Shown in pieces: positions 61,360 through 64,000 of a DNA stretch of 64,000 nt (within the stretch, counting starts at the first letter, position 1; every line of letters starts with the position of its first letter). The notes beneath the pieces are model-generated. The model was not told the origin of the DNA. It did not search any database and saw only the letters and a list, made by a program, of their open reading frames with translations. Source of the stretch: Formicarius rufipectus (taxonomy: Eukaryota > Chordata > Aves > Passeriformes > Formicariidae); the NCBI GenBank assembly GCA_013399695.1, contig VXAU01003167.1, positions 838,729 to 902,728 on the forward strand, written 5' to 3'. The translations under genes and the position numbers were made by a program.

Positions 61360-61796
61360 GTTGTTGTTGTTGGCTAGACTTCGTGAACGAAGATTTTGGG
61401 ATAAGCCTGCGCAATGGATTTTTTTTTTTCAGGTGAGGCACAGTGTGCGCAGAACTGGCCCCACCCCCTTTACTCCTGAGGTTCTTCTTGCCACGGCCAA
61501 GCAGCTCAGACAGCGACAGCGAGTTCCTCCAGGATTCGAACCAGCGTCCTCAGAGGAGGAGCCGGCTCCACAGGCGGGGGCCTATGCCACTCGGCCAATG
61601 CCTGCGGCCTCTCAAGTGTAACATCTCAGATTAACATGCAAACAGAAAAGCAATAATGTCAGGCTGTTGAGCAATCCTGGGAGCCCACGTGGGTCAGAGC
61701 ACCAGGGGAAGACCTCGCCTTATCCTCTCTGTCACCGAGTGACACAAACGTGGCACTGCAGCCACGCCTGCAACACGAGCTGGGGCAGGTGGCAAC
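61360..61796 (-). mobile_element. composite SINE: structured head, tRNA-Ser/Leu-like module, shared RTE-like body
   Basis: A full-length minus-strand SINE of about 437 bases bounded by a perfect 11-base target-site duplication. In its own direction it has four parts. First, a 185-base head of unknown origin (61796-61612). Second, a tRNA-like module with A box TGGCCGAGTGG (61597-61587) and B box GGTTCGAATCC (61542-61532), the long gap between them and GGCCGAGTGG pointing to a type II tRNA (Ser or Leu). Third, a body homologous to 15556-15743 of the other SINE (61523 down to about 61373). Fourth, a hairpin CTTCGT/ACGAAG (61392-61379) and an (AAC)n tail. Relative to the other copy it lacks about 33 bases and has an A11 run. 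The intact duplication argues that head, tRNA module and body moved as one unit. Confidence 0.85.
61612..61796 (-). other. unidentified structured head of the composite SINE
   Basis: This 185-base 5' part of the SINE matches no small RNA I know (5S, 7SL, U1-U6, 7SK, tRNA). It contains perfect short stems: TGTCAC/GTGACA (61730-61744), CGTGGC/GCCACG (61749-61766) and CCCACGTGGG (61684-61693). An AGAGGA string between hairpins and ACA close to the end are weakly reminiscent of box H/ACA snoRNAs. That resemblance is speculative. It could also be captured genomic sequence or an older SINE. Confidence 0.5.
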
Positions 61797-61807
61797 ACAG
61801 TTGGATT
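61797..61807 (+). repeat. target-site duplication, right copy
   Basis: ACAGTTGGATT, identical over 11 bases to 61349-61359. It defines the 5' end of the minus-strand SINE. Confidence 0.88.
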
Positions 61808-64000
61808 AGAGAAACATCAAAAACCTTTCACTAGGAAGTGCTATACCAGTTCTGCCAATTCTGAGCTATTTTCGTCAAAAGAGACAGGTACTAGTAGCAT
61901 GAAAGATAGATGTTTGGTGCTGATATATGGGAGGAATGCAGCTCTCTACTCTATGGAGAGGAAGGGAATGACTAAGAAATTCAGATAATTTCCCTGTGTC
62001 TTCTTTTATGGTGTTGTTTTGTGGTTCTTTTTATTTGCCTTTTTTTTTTTTTTTAGTTAGTTTGTTTGTTTTGTATATATTACTTTGAATCAGGCTAGTT
62101 CATTTGTTGCTGGAAGAGGGAACAACACTGTTAAAATTTGGCACAGGTTGATTTTCACCATAATGGAAGTCAGTAGAATATAACGAATATAAGGATGAGT
62201 TCAACCAGCATGGCCCTTCAAATACACTAAGGAAGTGAAATTGCAAAAGGGCCATGTAGATATTCATGAAAGGACCCTATGAGAGAAGAAAGGTGACAGG
62301 GAGAGGAATAAAGGCTCATTCCTCAGCAGTGTTGGAAGGGTTCTTAATATTTTCTTTGTTGAACCTTTTCAGAATACCAAAAAGCAAATAGAAACCTTTT
62401 ATTTTAAGTTACGTAAATGTTTGAACAGTGGTTTCTATTTTATTCACAGTAGGTCATCAATTCAGTTTTTAAAGTGCACAATAACTAAATATTCTACGCA
62501 AAAGACAGTACATCAGAGAAAGACAAGCATTTATATAATAAGGGCCTGTGAAGAAACATAGATGAAATTTCAGGATGACTTAAATCATTCTTTTGCAACA
62601 TAAGTACAGGTTCATGATCAGAATTTAGCTTGCGTGCTATTGCATGCATGTAGTAAAACTGTGAAGGCAGGAAATGGGTATATCATAAATGATCAGTCTG
62701 GAAGAAGATCCAAGCCTGTAAGGGAAAATGAATTAGAGGCATCAGAACGTCCTTTGCTATGACATTATTTCAGATTCAGTAATTTTCCTGCCTCAAAGTA
62801 CAAAAATGGTACATTTTATAGCTATCTCTGACAGTAGTACATTAACAGAGAATGTGTCCAACCAGAGAATTTGACACATATAGCGAACTGATAAAGTAAA
62901 TTGGTAGCATAAGACAATTTGTAATTTAATATGAAGTAATTTTAATCTTGATTTCCTGTCTTTAAGCACAGATACTTTTCTTGGGAAATTATATTTGGCA
63001 AAAATGTGCTTTTCTGCAATAGTAATTTGTATTACTTCACACATTGATTTAACCATCATATAAAGAATAAGGACGGTAACTGAAAAGTCCAAATGAGCAT
63101 TTATCAAAATTTGCATTAAGGTTTTGTGAATTATGCTCAACAGGTCATTTTTAGACCTAGCAGAAATTTAATAAAGTGCCATTAAGGAGTCCCAGAAGTC
63201 CATACATAATTTATAACAGTACGTTGCTTATAACTGACTATAGCACATATTATCAATGACTGTGACATGCTGAGGACTGTTATTAAGAATCTCTTAGTTA
63301 TTCATAAATTATTTGTAAATGGCATAATAAATGATACATGCCTAAAACTTTCTGTATTTCCAAAGACATAATCTACTTCATGATTAGCCAGTTACTGACT
63401 ATTTTTAGTGTCACTCCTTTTGTGTAAGTAAATTTTAGATCCTTCCAGTGCTGTGTAATTTGATTTTAGCTGGAAGGTTGTTTATAAATATATTACATAT
63501 TGTTAACTATAGTCAGATGTTTCTTTTTATTTTTTTTTTTGTTTTGTTTGTGTGTTTGTTTTTTTTTCCCTGTGAAATCAATTTATATGATCTCTTCTGC
63601 ATATGAAACAGTAGGTACTGTTTTAATTGCTGCAAAGTGGCTGGCAGAATTATGCCCAACACTGATACAGATTTTGTGCATCTCTGCAGCAAGATATTTA
63701 TCATTGTCATTCTCTAAAAATGATGTCCTAATATCTTCAGCCTAGTCATATCATTCAATGTGGACAATTTATGCAGCTTTTCCTCTTTTCTTTTACTCCT
63801 CACTGTCTTTGTCGAGTAGGACTTCCTGACCTTGCCTTTCCTCTGCTGTTCTTATTATGACTACCATCACCTCCTCCAGATTTCTCTGTTGACTTCCTCC
63901 TCTAGTTCCTCTCCCTGGTTGGTAATTTCAGACTCCAGAAACTGAAGAAAAGAAACTGTGATCACCATTGCCCTCCACCTCTTAATTAAAAAAAAAAAAA
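61808..64000. other. unassigned AT-rich stretch to the window end
   Basis: No recognised gene or repeat family. T tracts at 62039-62054 and 63526-63567 (TTTTG-rich), and an A12 run ending at the window edge (63989-64000), which may be cut. The interval 63290-63500 is evenly AT-rich with TAAT/ATTA cores and could be a conserved non-coding block, unverifiable here. Confidence 0.45.

Noticed and set aside
61358..61634. Overlapping 87- and 63-codon frames as genes
   Set aside because: Both are translations of the SINE body and tRNA-like module on the wrong strand.

Overview
The window looks like non-coding DNA from a bird macrochromosome. The main evidence is repeated CR1 LINE 3' ends closing in the ATTCTATGATTCTATG-type octamer tail, on both strands, which is the hallmark of avian genomes. 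The DNA is AT-rich, has many homopolymer tracts, and has no reading frame longer than about 160 codons. I found no recognisable protein-coding gene, no functional RNA gene and nothing prokaryotic. It is either intergenic or a large intron. Two short splice-site-bounded segments (48.8 kb and 53.0 kb) are the only exon-like candidates, and both are weak.

Layout. 0-0.5 kb: CR1 on the minus strand with a (AGAAT)10 tail. 1.2-1.8 kb: two LTR-like promoter/polyadenylation modules in opposite orientation, remnants of endogenous retrovirus LTRs. 2.5-2.7 kb: CR1 plus. 3.8-4.1 kb: a G-rich island. 4.1-15.3 kb: AT-rich unique sequence with one CR1 at 9.2 kb and a long T tract at 9.7 kb. 15.33-15.76 kb: a complete tRNA-Gly-headed SINE with a perfect 12-bp target-site duplication. 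24.7-25.2 kb: a GC-rich stretch. About 25.8-27.2 kb: a long, very decayed CR1/L3-type LINE on the minus strand. 33.3 kb: a small palindromic MITE-like relic. 38.3, 39.2, 49.1, 54.8 and 57.4 kb: more CR1 fragments. 41.3 kb: a run of 24 C next to an ambiguous base. 53.8-54.2 kb: a GC-rich stretch. About 56.0-56.4 kb: a second ancient CR1/L3-type tail. 61.35-61.81 kb: a second SINE with an 11-bp target-site duplication.

The most interesting signal is the pair of SINEs at 15.3 kb (plus) and 61.4 kb (minus). They share a 3' body of roughly 160-195 bases, a hairpin just before the tail, and short tandem tails, (ATG)3 and (AAC)n. Their 5' heads are unrelated: a tRNA-Gly(GCC) in one; in the other a tRNA-Ser/Leu-like module preceded by about 185 bases of structured sequence I cannot identify. 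This is the layout of SINEs mobilised by one RTE-clade LINE that has captured several RNA heads. From memory, the AviRTE elements described in some tropical bird lineages (suboscine passerines, hummingbirds, trogons, hornbills and others) are the obvious candidate partner. That attribution is inference and needs a search.
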